Source: Candidatus Leptofilum gracile
GTDB lineage: Bacteria > Chloroflexota > Anaerolineae > Promineifilales > Promineifilaceae
Direction: 5' to 3'
NCBI GenBank assembly: GCA_016713825.1
Contig: JADJOJ010000003.1
Span: forward strand, 186,001 to 250,000
DNA length: 64,000 nt
Each line of letters begins with the position of its first letter. Within the stretch, counting starts at the first letter, position 1. A program made the translations under genes and the position numbers. Positions 1-8,105 of this stretch are shown in pieces. The notes beneath the pieces were generated by a model. That model was not told the DNA's origin and did not search any database. It was given only the letters and a program-made list of their open reading frames with translations.

Positions 1-378
1 GGTAAAGCGCTCAATGAAGACGGTGTGGCTAATGGCGATGACCGCAGCCACAATCTGGAAGGCAAACTGCCAGCGCGGCGCCAGATCCAGACGATCATCT
101 ACAAGTGCGCCTAAAAAGATGACCAGGCTGCCTAAAATAACGCCGCGCAGCCTAAAGGCATTGTCGTTTTCTGGGGGCAGCAGCAGGTAGATCAGCACAA
201 TACCTACCAGGTACCCCAGAATAATGGGCACGCCGCCCAGCTTTGGTACCAGACCGGCATGCTGGCGGCGTCCTCCTGGTGCGGCCACAATTCCCAGGCG
301 CAAAGCCAACTGGCGCACAGGCGGTGTGAAGAGAACGGCCGTTCCCAACGCCACCCCCAAAACCAACAAATAAATCAA
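1..378 (-). CDS. MraY/WecA-type polyprenyl-phosphate sugar-1-phosphate transferase, partial
   Basis: This is the N-terminal 126 codons of an integral membrane transferase that moves a sugar-1-phosphate from a UDP-sugar to undecaprenyl phosphate at the start of cell-wall or polysaccharide assembly. Visible features are an N-terminal membrane segment, the H-A-G-x-V-P-K-L-G-G-V-P-I cytoplasmic motif of the family near residue 50, further hydrophobic segments and the LVDDRLDL sequence that carries the family's conserved Asp-Asp pair. The gene runs off the left edge. The frame is closed upstream by a TGA two codons before a TTG, which I take as the start; no ATG is available. The specific substrate (peptidoglycan or surface polymer) cannot be told from this fragment. 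It lies 60 bp downstream of upp on the same strand and may be co-transcribed. Confidence 0.75.
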   Translation of the reverse strand, partial: MIYLLVLGVALGTAVLFTPPVRQLALRLGIVAAPGGRRQHAGLVPKLGGVPIILGYLVGIVLIYLLLPPENDNAFRLRGVILGSLVIFLGALVDDRLDLAPRWQFAFQIVAAVIAISHTVFIERFT

Positions 379-438
379 ACGTCACCCATGCCTTTTCGGG
401 ACCTGGGGATGAATCCCCAGGCTATGGAAAAATGGTTT

Positions 439-1059
439 TCACCCTGTCCCAAACTGCCGGTCCCCCGCATCGCCCAAACCTGGCACAATGAAACCAATGT
501 CGTTGAGGTGCGAATCAATCTGGGCGATGTGAATCGGCACGTCGGGGTGCGCTTCATGCAGCGCCTGGATGCCTTCTGGTGCCGCCAGCAAGCCCACAAA
601 TTTTATGCGCTGCGCCCCCCACTTCTTTAAAATGTCCACCGTGGCAATGGCGGAGCCGCCGGTGGCCAGCATGGGGTCCAGCACCAGGCAGACCTGCACG
701 GTGGGGAAGGTGGGCAATTTGTTGTAGTAGGAGACGGGTTGCAGCGTTTCCTCGTCTCGGTAAAGGCCGATGTGCCACACTTCGGCACCCGGCATCATCT
801 CCCAGATGCCATCGACCATGCCCAGGCCAGCGCGCAAAATGGGCACCAGGCCGATTTTTTCGCTGAGCTCTCTACCGGCGGCGGTGCCCATTGGCGTTTT
901 TACGTCGATGTCGGTTGTGCTGAGATCGGCGGTGGCTTCATAGCAAAGCAGCATTGCCACTTCGCGAATCAGCTCGCGAAACTTTTTGGGCTTGGTGGCC
1001 ACGTCGCGCATGAGCGACAGTTTGTGCTTTACCAGCGGATGTTTTGATTCAAAAACCAT
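439..1059 (-). CDS. upp: Uracil phosphoribosyltransferase
   Basis: Cytosolic salvage enzyme that joins uracil to PRPP to give UMP and pyrophosphate. The 206-residue length is typical. The PRPP-binding loop is VLDPMLATGGSA at residues 126-137, and the C-terminal uracil-binding signature PGLGDAGDRQFGT is at about 193-205, ending one residue later as in the family. The N-terminal part has the usual HPLVKHKL and TDLSTTDI-like sequences. No residue of either active-site loop appears changed. The start ATG is preceded by AAGGA. It is transcribed away from ruvB, so the 160-bp gap between them should hold divergent promoters. Confidence 0.97.
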   Translation of the reverse strand: MVFESKHPLVKHKLSLMRDVATKPKKFRELIREVAMLLCYEATADLSTTDIDVKTPMGTAAGRELSEKIGLVPILRAGLGMVDGIWEMMPGAEVWHIGLYRDEETLQPVSYYNKLPTFPTVQVCLVLDPMLATGGSAIATVDILKKWGAQRIKFVGLLAAPEGIQALHEAHPDVPIHIAQIDSHLNDIGFIVPGLGDAGDRQFGTG

Positions 1060-1078
1060 TCCTTTGCTCCTTCAATAA

Positions 1079-1160
1079 TTGTGGCTGGTGGCTAGTTGCG
1101 AGTTGTCGGTGGCTTATCACAACAACCAGCCACTAACCGCTAACAACTATCAACAATTTC
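1079..1160. repeat. Intergenic iterated-word inverted repeat
   Basis: Words of the type GGCTGGTGGCTAGTTG on the left are matched by AACAACCAGCCACTAACC on the right, giving an imperfect foldback of about 80 bp in the upp-ruvB divergent region. It belongs to a set of similar word-iterated hairpins in this window. The same words (GGTTGGTTTGTTGGTGGC) also appear inside a RING-like gene near 11.5 kb. Confidence 0.5.
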
Positions 1161-1219
1161 ATTTCATCCTCAGTTATCGTATAATCCCACGCATACAGTT
1201 TGTTGGCAACCGATTTTTT

Positions 1220-2311
1220 ATGACTGATAACGCAGCAAGTAAACGAACCATTTCACCAGGCAAAAAGCGGGAAGACGGCCGTCTCGATGGCTTGATGCGT
1301 CCCCAACTTTTGGCTGACTTTACCGGGCAAGAACGGCTAAAGGCCAATCTTTCTATTTTGATTGAAGCGGCCAAAGGGCGGCAGGAACCATTAGACCATG
1401 TGCTGTTCCACGGGCCGCCGGGGTTGGGCAAAACCACCCTGGCCCACGTGGTGGCCAACGAGATGAATGTCAACATTCGCATCACCGCCGGGCCAGCCAT
1501 CGAGCGGGCGGGTGATCTGGCCGCCATTCTCACCAACATGCGCGCGGGCGACATCTTGTTCATTGATGAGGTGCACCGCCTGGGCCGCGCCGTGGAGGAG
1601 ATTTTGTACCCGGCGATGGAAGATTTTGTGCTGGACATTGTGGTGGGCAAGGGGCCGGGGGCCAAAAATGTGCGGCTGAAGCTGCCCAAATTTACGGTCA
1701 TCGGGGCGACGACGCGGCTGGCGCTGCTGACGGCACCTTTGCGGGCTCGCTTTGGCGCTTTGTATCGCATGGATTTTTACGAGCAGGCAGCGATCGAGTC
1801 GATTGTGATGCGGGGGGCCAGCATCTTGCAGGTGCCTATTGAGCCAGCGGGGGCTACGCAGATTGCGCTGCGGTCGCGGGGCACGCCGCGGGTGGCGCTG
1901 CGCCTGCTGCGGCGGGTGCGCGATTATGCAGAGGTGCGGGCTGAAGGGGAGATTACGGGGGAAACGGCCGTTGCCGCCCTCACCTTACTAGAAATTGACA
2001 ATCTGGGGCTGGACGATCTAGATCGTCGGGTGCTGCGGGCCATCATCGAAAAGTTTGGCGGCGGGCCGGTGGGGCTAGACACCATCGGCGCGTCGATTAG
2101 TGAAGAGTCGGACACCATTATGGATGTGGTGGAGCCATACCTGCTGCAATTGGGCTTTTTAGAGCGTACCTCGCGGGGGCGCATGGCCACCCCCCATGCC
2201 TATGCCCACCTGAACCTGCCGCTGCCGCAAAACATGGTGGCGGGCAAGCCCAACCAGCCCAGCTTGTTCACATCTGCCGTTGAGGCGGATGATGAGGATG
2301 TAGAGGCATAA
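1220..2311 (+). CDS. ruvB: Holliday junction branch-migration ATPase RuvB
   Basis: Hexameric AAA+ motor that, with RuvA, drives branch migration of Holliday junctions for recombinational repair. At 363 residues it is slightly longer than usual because of an acidic C-terminal tail. Walker A is GPPGLGKT (65-72), Walker B lies in DILFIDEVHR (111-120), sensor-1/arginine-finger region is GATTR (162-166), and the C-terminal winged helix contains FGGGPVGLDTI. The N-terminal segment reads LMRPQLLADFTGQERLK, a mild variant of the usual RPxxLxxYIGQ. I chose the ATG at 1220 because an upstream in-frame extension encodes intergenic repeat and has no family similarity. It is followed 2 bp later by a DUF2905 gene. 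Confidence 0.97.
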   Translation: MTDNAASKRTISPGKKREDGRLDGLMRPQLLADFTGQERLKANLSILIEAAKGRQEPLDHVLFHGPPGLGKTTLAHVVANEMNVNIRITAGPAIERAGDLAAILTNMRAGDILFIDEVHRLGRAVEEILYPAMEDFVLDIVVGKGPGAKNVRLKLPKFTVIGATTRLALLTAPLRARFGALYRMDFYEQAAIESIVMRGASILQVPIEPAGATQIALRSRGTPRVALRLLRRVRDYAEVRAEGEITGETAVAALTLLEIDNLGLDDLDRRVLRAIIEKFGGGPVGLDTIGASISEESDTIMDVVEPYLLQLGFLERTSRGRMATPHAYAHLNLPLPQNMVAGKPNQPSLFTSAVEADDEDVEA

Positions 2312-2313
2312 GA

Positions 2314-2547
2314 TTGAGGATGGTGGAATTCGGCCGTTTGCTCCTGATTATTGGCGGTACCATTGCCTTTGCCGGTATTTTGGTGCTCATTGCCGCCAAA
2401 TATTTCCCCTGGTTGGGCAACCTGCCCGGCGACTTTGAAATTGAAGGCGAAAACTACCGCATCTACTTCCCGCTGGCCACCATGATTTTGGTAAGCATCT
2501 TGGGCACCATCCTGCTAAATATCGTCATTCGTATTTTTCGTCGCTGA
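2314..2547 (+). CDS. DUF2905 family small membrane protein
   Basis: A 77-residue protein with two hydrophobic helices separated by a short loop with LGNLPGDFEIEGENYRIYFPL. That loop matches the DUF2905 pattern (G-x-L-P-G-D-I ... FYFP) and the C-terminus ends in basic residues, RIFRR. The function of the family is unknown. The likely start is a TTG at 2314, because AGAGG lies about 8 bp upstream; an ATG two codons later has no spaced ribosome site. It is 2 bp after the ruvB stop, so it is almost surely translated from the same mRNA. The pairing of DUF2905 with ruvA/ruvB in other bacteria is known from genome context. Confidence 0.85.
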   Translation: MRMVEFGRLLLIIGGTIAFAGILVLIAAKYFPWLGNLPGDFEIEGENYRIYFPLATMILVSILGTILLNIVIRIFRR

Positions 2548-2892
2548 ACTTTATTCCGTTTGACCATCCCCCCCACCTGTTTTATAATTTTTGGTAGCAT
2601 ATTTCTGAGAAAATTTTGATGCAACCAAAAATTAGTGTAAACAACTCCACCACCCACTGTACGAGTCAATCAAATGGGAAATCAGCAGGGCATTTATTTC
2701 TTGCGGTTTTGTTTGGCCGGTTACAGCCTCGATTGTTTATGAGGGGGACGCGTTGATCGACTCTTTTTCTGAGCCGCCTGACCCTCCTCACCCAGCTTTT
2801 CCCGGTGTGTCTGAGCAACTTATTATTAGCAGCCCGCCCCTTGAGGTGGGCATTTTGCGTATCTGGTTTTGGTGCCAGTAAAAAAATAACTG
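2548..2892. other. 345-bp intergenic region with two possible leader ORFs
   Basis: No recognisable gene. Two very short frames lie in the transcribed direction ahead of the CNNM genes: ATG 2674 to TGA 2742 (22 codons plus stop) and TTG 2753 to TAA 2881 (42 codons plus stop). The second has GAGGGGG starting 12 bp before its TTG, overlapping the stop of the first. Neither peptide resembles a family I know, so coding is doubtful. They could be regulatory upstream ORFs. Confidence 0.3.
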
Positions 2893-4302
2893 ATGTTTTT
2901 AACCATTCTTTCGATAGTGGCCGTTGTGGCCATCATGATTTTTTTTAATGCGCTGTACGTGGCGGCTGAATTTGCCACGGTCTCATCCCGCCGCACGCGG
3001 GTCAGCCAGATGGCCGGGCAGGGCAACCGCATGGCCCTGCTGCTGCTGCCCATTATGCAAGACAGCAAAAAGCTAGACACCTACGTAGCCACTTGCCAGA
3101 TTGGGATCACCATCTCATCGCTGGTGGTGGGGGCTTATGGGCAAAGCGTGATCGCCCAGATGCTGGTGCAGCCTGTTGCCAATTTGCTTACGACGCTGGA
3201 ACCGTTTTTAGCATCGGTGGGTGTGGAATCGACGGCTGGCTGGGCAGAACCGGCAGCGGCTTCCATCTCGGTAACGCTGGTCTTGATTTTTATTACGATT
3301 TTGCAGGTGATTATTGGGGAACTATTCCCCAAATCGGTGGCGATTCAATATCCAGAGTCGGTGGCGCTGGCGGTGACGATTCCCATGCGTATTTCTCAAC
3401 TCATTATTACGTATACGGGCTTAATTGCTTTGTTTAATGGGAGCGGGAATTTGATTTTGCGGTTGATGGGGCGCTCGATGAAAGAAAAAAGCGGGCACGC
3501 CCATTCGCCAGAGGAAATTGAGCTGCTGGTAACAGAAAGCCACGAACAGGATTTGCTCAGCGATGAAGAGCGGCGTTTGCTGCGCAACACTTTCCGCCTG
3601 CGCGATCTGACGGCGCGGCAGGTGATGCTGCACCGCACCAAGCTGATTTCGGCCCCAATCAGCAGTTCGGTGACCGAGCTGATGCAAATTTCGCTGGATG
3701 CTGGTTTTTCCCGCATTCCGCTGTACAAAGAGTCGGTAGATGATATTTGCGGTTTTGTGCATGTGAAGGATTTGTTCCGCTTGCACAATCAGCAAAGCGA
3801 AGACATTCCTTCCATTTTGCGGGAGGTGGTGTTTGTACCAGAAACGATGCCGGTTTCTGACTTGTGGAAGCGGCTGAACAGCCGTCGGAAATATTTGGCG
3901 ATTGTGTTTGATGAGTATGGCGGCACGGTGGGGTTGATCACTTTTGAGGATTTGATCGAGGAGATTTTTGGTGAGCTGCAGGATGAGTTTGACAATGAAA
4001 CGGCGCTGATTGCCAAGGATAAGGACGGCCGTATCTACCTACGCGCCGATTTGTTAGTCTCTGATGTGAATGAATACCTGGAGCTGAACCTGCCCGAAGA
4101 GAATGCCGATACGCTGGGAGGGCTGGTGTTTAGTGAACTCGGCCGTCCGCCTGTGGTGGGCGATACCGTTGCTTTTGGCGAAATTACCATTCGCGTCGAG
4201 GCGATGTCTGACCCCAGCGTTTCTGAAGTCTCCTTGCAGCTGCCTCTCACAGAGGGTACCGAAGAACCGTTTATCGAATGGGAGGTGGCCGATCATGACT
4301 AA
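2893..4302 (+). CDS. CNNM/CorC-family transporter with CBS pair
   Basis: A 469-residue inner-membrane protein of the CNNM/HlyC-CorC family, proteins implicated in Mg2+ or Na+ efflux. The N-terminal CNNM transmembrane domain (about 1-195) starts with a hydrophobic helix and has the family's N-A-L-Y-V-A-A-E-F and TCQIGITISSLVVG motifs. The two CBS repeats span about 205-335, including VMLHRTKL and FDEYGGTVGLITFEDLIEEI. A C-terminal CorC/HlyC domain with ADTLGGLVFSELGRPPVVGD ends the protein. The gene overlaps the next, a homologue, by 8 bp (start ATG inside the end of this gene), so the two are translationally coupled and may form a hetero-oligomer. The true substrate ion is not shown by the sequence. 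Confidence 0.9.
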   Translation: MFLTILSIVAVVAIMIFFNALYVAAEFATVSSRRTRVSQMAGQGNRMALLLLPIMQDSKKLDTYVATCQIGITISSLVVGAYGQSVIAQMLVQPVANLLTTLEPFLASVGVESTAGWAEPAAASISVTLVLIFITILQVIIGELFPKSVAIQYPESVALAVTIPMRISQLIITYTGLIALFNGSGNLILRLMGRSMKEKSGHAHSPEEIELLVTESHEQDLLSDEERRLLRNTFRLRDLTARQVMLHRTKLISAPISSSVTELMQISLDAGFSRIPLYKESVDDICGFVHVKDLFRLHNQQSEDIPSILREVVFVPETMPVSDLWKRLNSRRKYLAIVFDEYGGTVGLITFEDLIEEIFGELQDEFDNETALIAKDKDGRIYLRADLLVSDVNEYLELNLPEENADTLGGLVFSELGRPPVVGDTVAFGEITIRVEAMSDPSVSEVSLQLPLTEGTEEPFIEWEVADHD

Positions 4303-5749
4303 GTATCTGCTGCTTTCCCTGGCGCTGCCCGGCATTGGTATTTTGGCTTCCGCCGCCGCCCAAGAAGCGACTGGTTCGGCCGTAGGCGGGCTGCTGGTGG
4401 CCCTGGTGGTTATTGTTTTGCTGGTGCTGCTGAATGGCCTGTTTGTGATGGCCGAATTTTCTATCATCGGCGTACGGCCGACTCAGCTAGAACAGATGGT
4501 GGATGAAGGTGTGAACCGGGCTCAAGGCGTGCTGGATATTGTTGAATCACGCCAGAAACAAGACCAATACATCGCCACTGCACAATTGGGCATCACCCTG
4601 GCGTCGCTGGGCCTGGCTATGTATGGCGAGCCACAAATTGCCCATTTTATTGAGCCGTATCTGGAAAATCTGTGGTTTGAGCCATCATTTGAACTGGTAG
4701 AAAGCATTGGCTACGTCATTGCTTTGGGGTTGCTTACCTATTTGCACGTGGTTGTGGGTGAAATGGTGCCCAAATCGTTGGCGCTGTCTGATGCGCCACG
4801 TATGGTGCTGCTGCTTAGCCGCCCGATGGCCGTGGCTCGCTGGTTTTTGGGCCTGCCGGTGAAGGTATTGAACCGGGTTGGTGTGGCGATGCTGAGACTG
4901 TTTCGGGTGCCGCCTGCCGAGGGCCACGAGCGCGTGTTGTCACCTGAAGAATTAGAGCTGATTGTGACGGAAAGTACAGAGGGCGGCCTGCTGAATGCAG
5001 AAGAGCAGGAGATGATTCTGAATATTTTTGATTTTAGTGATCGAACCGTGTCGCAGGTGATGACGCCGCGTACCAAGGTGGAGGCGATTCCGCTGGATGT
5101 TTCTCGGCAAGAAATTTTGAAATATGTCACTGAAAGCCGACACAGCCGCTTTCCGGTTTATGATGGTGATCGGGACCATATTGTGGGGATTTTGCACCTG
5201 AAAGATTTGGTGAAGCAGACGCTGCGGCCTGAAAGCCGGTTCGATTTGCGCCTGATTTTGCGCTCGGCACCGGCGGTTCCAGAAGATTTGCCGGTGGAAA
5301 CATTGTTGGCCGCATTCAAGCGGCAGAAGCTGCATATGGCCATTGTGCTGGATGAGTTTGGCGGCATGGATGGCATTGTAACGCTGGAAGATTTGGTGGA
5401 AGAGGTTGTGGGCGAAGTGCGGGATGAGTTTGACCTGGAGAAGGAGCCTTATGTGGAGCTTGGCCCCGGCCTTATTGAAGCGGAAGGTGAATACCTGGTA
5501 GATGATTTTGATGATGGTTTTTGGGGCAATGAGGAAGATTTGCCGGATGTGGAGACAGTGGGTGGTTTGGTCATTTCCAAGTTGGGTCGGCCACCTGTCG
5601 TTGGGGACGAAGTTGTCTATAATGGGAAGATACAAATCCGCGTTTTGGCGGTCGAGGGGCGGGCGGTGTCGCGGGTGCTGGTGGAATTTCCAGACCCAAA
5701 CAAGAAGGTTGAGGAAGAGGATACGGCCGTTCCCCCCGAAACTGATTAA
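4295..5749 (+). CDS. CNNM/CorC-family transporter with CBS pair, second copy
   Basis: A 484-residue paralogue of the gene before it. The domain order is the same: CNNM membrane domain with NGLFVMAEFSIIGVRPTQLE and TAQLGITLASLGLAMYGEP, CBS pair with VMTPRTKVEAIPL and LDEFGGMDGIVTLEDLVEEV, then CorC/HlyC with VETVGGLVISKLGRPPVVGD. An N-terminal hydrophobic segment of about 20 residues ahead of the first CNNM helix could be a signal sequence (ends ASAAAQEA). The ATG at 4295 was chosen because GGGAGG lies upstream and the longer frame only re-reads the upstream gene. The two copies have diverged substantially, so the duplication is old. Related tandem CNNM pairs are common in bacteria. Confidence 0.9.
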   Translation: MTKYLLLSLALPGIGILASAAAQEATGSAVGGLLVALVVIVLLVLLNGLFVMAEFSIIGVRPTQLEQMVDEGVNRAQGVLDIVESRQKQDQYIATAQLGITLASLGLAMYGEPQIAHFIEPYLENLWFEPSFELVESIGYVIALGLLTYLHVVVGEMVPKSLALSDAPRMVLLLSRPMAVARWFLGLPVKVLNRVGVAMLRLFRVPPAEGHERVLSPEELELIVTESTEGGLLNAEEQEMILNIFDFSDRTVSQVMTPRTKVEAIPLDVSRQEILKYVTESRHSRFPVYDGDRDHIVGILHLKDLVKQTLRPESRFDLRLILRSAPAVPEDLPVETLLAAFKRQKLHMAIVLDEFGGMDGIVTLEDLVEEVVGEVRDEFDLEKEPYVELGPGLIEAEGEYLVDDFDDGFWGNEEDLPDVETVGGLVISKLGRPPVVGDEVVYNGKIQIRVLAVEGRAVSRVLVEFPDPNKKVEEEDTAVPPETD

Positions 5750-5770
5750 TTCAAATAAAAGGAGAACCTT

Positions 5771-6154
5771 GTGGATATTCTACGCACCATTCATGGTGAA
5801 ATACGCTGGCTTGTCGCCATCATGGCAGTTATTGTCATTGTAAAGTTTGTCATTGGTTTGCTGCAAAAATCAGAGTACAAGTCGATGGATCGTGGCCTGA
5901 TGTCTGGCCTGGTGGGCTTGATTGACGTTAACTTTTTGCTGGGGCTGATTTTGCTTTTTAATCGCGGTTTTGACAGAGTGGCTGTGGAACATGCGGGCAC
6001 CATGTTCATAGCGGTCTTGCTGGCGCACAGCAACGCCGCCTGGCGCAAATCGGAAGATAGCGCCAAGAAGTTTCGCAATAACCTGATTTTGGTGATTGTG
6101 GTGTTGGCCCTGGTGTTTGCTGGTGTTATGCGCATTCGGGGCGGCTTTTTCTAG
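5771..6154 (+). CDS. Small four-helix membrane protein, unknown
   Basis: A 127-residue protein starting at a GTG preceded by AAAAGGAGAA at good spacing. Hydropathy by eye gives four membrane segments (about 12-30, 45-65, 75-90, 103-120) with short loops. Histidines near residues 8, 74 and 86, the last two next to membrane segments, could bind haem in a cytochrome-b-like bundle, but no family motif proves it. It follows the second CNNM gene by 21 bp and is likely the last gene of that operon. A hairpin follows it. I do not recognise the family. Confidence 0.7.
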   Translation: MDILRTIHGEIRWLVAIMAVIVIVKFVIGLLQKSEYKSMDRGLMSGLVGLIDVNFLLGLILLFNRGFDRVAVEHAGTMFIAVLLAHSNAAWRKSEDSAKKFRNNLILVIVVLALVFAGVMRIRGGFF

Positions 6155-6170
6155 TAAAAAGTATAAAAAC

Positions 6171-6227
6171 TTACCGCTGAGGGCGCAGAGATTAAAAACC
6201 CCGTGACCTCCGCGACCTCAGCGGTAA
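6171..6227. repeat. Hairpin between convergent genes
   Basis: Perfect 12-bp arms TTACCGCTGAGG (6171-6182) and CCTCAGCGGTAA (6216-6227), with words of the CGCAGAG/GACCTCCGCG type between. It sits between the 3' ends of a plus-strand and a minus-strand gene and ends in an A/T run on both sides, so it could terminate transcription both ways. Similar hairpins occur at 11139-11206 and 31138-31202. Confidence 0.65.
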
Positions 6228-6249
6228 AAAATCCTCGCTAATTGATTCC

Positions 6250-7755
6250 CTACAGCTCATAAATTTGGCTAAATTTTTGGGTGACGTAGCGCATAAACGG
6301 TTCGTGCGTCAGCGGCCCGCCGGTGATCCGGTGCCCCAGTTCAGACGGGGTGAATTTACGGCCGTACTGGTGAATATTCTCCCCCAGCCAGGCCAGCAGC
6401 GCCTCGGTTTTGCCCTGGGCCATTTCTTCAGCGATGGTGGGGTTTTGGGAGACGGCCGTTTCATAAAACTGCGCCGCGTACAGATTGCCCAGCGCATAAG
6501 TGGGGAAGTAGCCAAAGCTGGGCTGCGACCAATGCACATCCTGCAAACAACCCTCTGTGTCCGTGGGAGGCACCACGCCTAGCAGTTCCTGCATCTTGTC
6601 GTTCCACGCCGTGGGTAGGTCTGCCACCGCCAGATCCCCATTCAGCAATGCCTGCTCCAGCTCAAAGCGCAAAATGATGTGGAAATTGTAGGTCAACTCA
6701 TCCGCCTCTACGCGAATGTAGGAGGGCTGCACCTTGTTCACGGCACGATAAAAAGCCATCACATCATGCCCGCCCAGCTGGGCGGGGAACAGCGCTTGCA
6801 GTTTGGGATAATGCGCCTGCCAAAAGCCCAGGCTGCGCCCCACCAAATTCTCCATCATGCGGGATTGGGATTCGTGGATGCCGCTGGAGGTGCCCCGCGC
6901 CAGCGGCGTGCGGGCCAGGTCTGGGTGGGTGCCTTGCTCGTACATGGCGTGGCCAGATTCATGCAGCGTGCCAAACAAAGACGGGTTCAAAAAGTCGGGA
7001 TACCAGCGGGTGGTGATGCGGGCATCGTTGCGGCTAAAGCTGGTGGCAAAGGGATGCACCACCGTGCCCAGGTGCCCCCGGCTAAAATCGTAGCCGATGG
7101 CGTCGGCGATGTAGTGGGCAAACGCTTTTTGCTGCTCGATGGGGAATGGCTGGTGCACCAGACTGTCATCTACGGCACTGCCCCGTTCTACCACCGCTTG
7201 CCGCAGCGGAATGAGCGCTGCTTTAACGGCGTTGAAGATGGCCCGGACTTCGGCTGTTTTCATGCCGTGCTCAAATTTGTCTAGCAGCGGGTCGTATTTT
7301 TCATCCTCGTAGCCGTACAGGTCGGCCATTTCTTGCCCCAGCTTGACCACTTCTGCCAGATGGGGCTGGAAGTGGGCGAAATTGTTGGTTTGGCGGGCTT
7401 CTACCCAGGCGGGATGCGCTTTGCCGCTGACTTCGCTGACGCGCTGCACAAATTGGGCGGGTAGTTGGCGGGATTCAGCATAGCTGCGGCGCAGGTAGCG
7501 GATAAGGCTGGCTTCGTTGCTATCGTAGGGGGCGTCTTGCAGTTCGGCAGCGGCCGTTTCTATCAATTCGCCCATTTCGTCAGACGTGAACATGGCGTGG
7601 CCCAGGCGGCGCAGGGTGGTCATTTGCTGGATACGCGCCTTTGTACCCGCTTTGGGCATATTGGTTTCCCGGTCCCAGCTGAGAACGGCCGTTGCTTTAT
7701 CAATATCGTGAATTTGATACACTTTTTCGAGTAACAATTGAAACGTTGTGTGCAT
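6250..7755 (-). CDS. M32-family metallocarboxypeptidase (carboxypeptidase Taq type)
   Basis: A 501-residue cytosolic zinc carboxypeptidase that removes C-terminal residues from peptides. All signature motifs of family M32 can be seen in order: HPF (244-246), D-x-R-x-T in NDARITTR, the zinc site HESGH (265-269), the third-ligand region HESQS, IR..AD in YIRVEADELTYN, and GCLQDVHWSQ near the C-terminus. The length fits the family. No signal peptide is present. The gene is monocistronic between two intergenic regions. Nothing points to loss of activity. Confidence 0.95.
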   Translation of the reverse strand: MHTTFQLLLEKVYQIHDIDKATAVLSWDRETNMPKAGTKARIQQMTTLRRLGHAMFTSDEMGELIETAAAELQDAPYDSNEASLIRYLRRSYAESRQLPAQFVQRVSEVSGKAHPAWVEARQTNNFAHFQPHLAEVVKLGQEMADLYGYEDEKYDPLLDKFEHGMKTAEVRAIFNAVKAALIPLRQAVVERGSAVDDSLVHQPFPIEQQKAFAHYIADAIGYDFSRGHLGTVVHPFATSFSRNDARITTRWYPDFLNPSLFGTLHESGHAMYEQGTHPDLARTPLARGTSSGIHESQSRMMENLVGRSLGFWQAHYPKLQALFPAQLGGHDVMAFYRAVNKVQPSYIRVEADELTYNFHIILRFELEQALLNGDLAVADLPTAWNDKMQELLGVVPPTDTEGCLQDVHWSQPSFGYFPTYALGNLYAAQFYETAVSQNPTIAEEMAQGKTEALLAWLGENIHQYGRKFTPSELGHRITGGPLTHEPFMRYVTQKFSQIYEL

Positions 7756-7836
7756 GAAAACAGTCCTTTTGGGGGGTTAAAGTTGAACAAAAAACGGATA
7801 TTCACCCTGATTGCCGCAAAAATTTTGTGCAAAACC

Positions 7837-7865
7837 TTGACAAAATCTCGCGCCTTCAGTATACT
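7837..7865 (+). promoter_or_regulatory. Sigma-70-type promoter upstream of the B12/MerR regulator
   Basis: A perfect -35 TTGACA (7837-7842), a 17-bp spacer and TATACT (7860-7865) predict transcription from about 7872, giving a leader of about 235 nt before the regulator gene at 8106. It is the best match to the consensus in the window. Confidence 0.75.
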
Positions 7866-7870
7866 TTAGA

Positions 7871-7901
7871 CTGCAAGCAACGACATTTCTTGCAGTTTTT
7901 T
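7871..7901 (+). terminator. Promoter-proximal hairpin with U-run (possible attenuator)
   Basis: CTGCAAG (7871-7877) pairs with CTTGCAG (7889-7895) and is followed at once by six T. This is a small intrinsic-terminator shape that begins at the predicted transcription start. It may abort transcripts after about 30 nt unless antagonised. The stem is only 7 bp, so the effect may be weak. Confidence 0.45.
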
Positions 7902-8105
7902 GATGTTGTCTACCTTATGTCTGGCACCACCGCCCGATATAAGCTACTACTTTACAATATTGCGATTCGTATTCTGACATTAGTATCGCTTAAATCACCT
8001 ATCTTTCCAACTCTCATGGGTATTGGTGTGACAACAAAAGGAGATGATATTTAAGCGAAAATAGAGCTAGCAGAGCTAACAAAGCTAGAGGTAGCCGCCA
8101 AAACT
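7902..8105 (+). other. Leader of the B12/MerR regulator with tandem 9-bp repeats
   Basis: The predicted mRNA leader contains a 45-codon ATG frame (7917-8054) of unknown meaning. It is followed by three direct 9-bp repeats at 8063-8089 of the form AGAGCTAGC, AGAGCTAAC and AAAGCTAGA, with a fourth partial GGTAGC. The repeats lie just upstream of the start codon and could be an operator for autoregulation by the MerR-type product. I see no cobalamin-riboswitch signature. Confidence 0.4.

Noticed and set aside
1079..1219. An N-terminal extension of RuvB from 1079
   Set aside because: The extra 47 residues come from an intergenic word repeat, and the conserved protein starts at the ATG at 1220.
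7827..8054. A 75-codon frame upstream of the B12 regulator
   Set aside because: The best promoter of the region lies inside it, so its first part cannot be transcribed from there, and the sequence shows no similarity to a family. Only the shorter frame from 7917 could be made.
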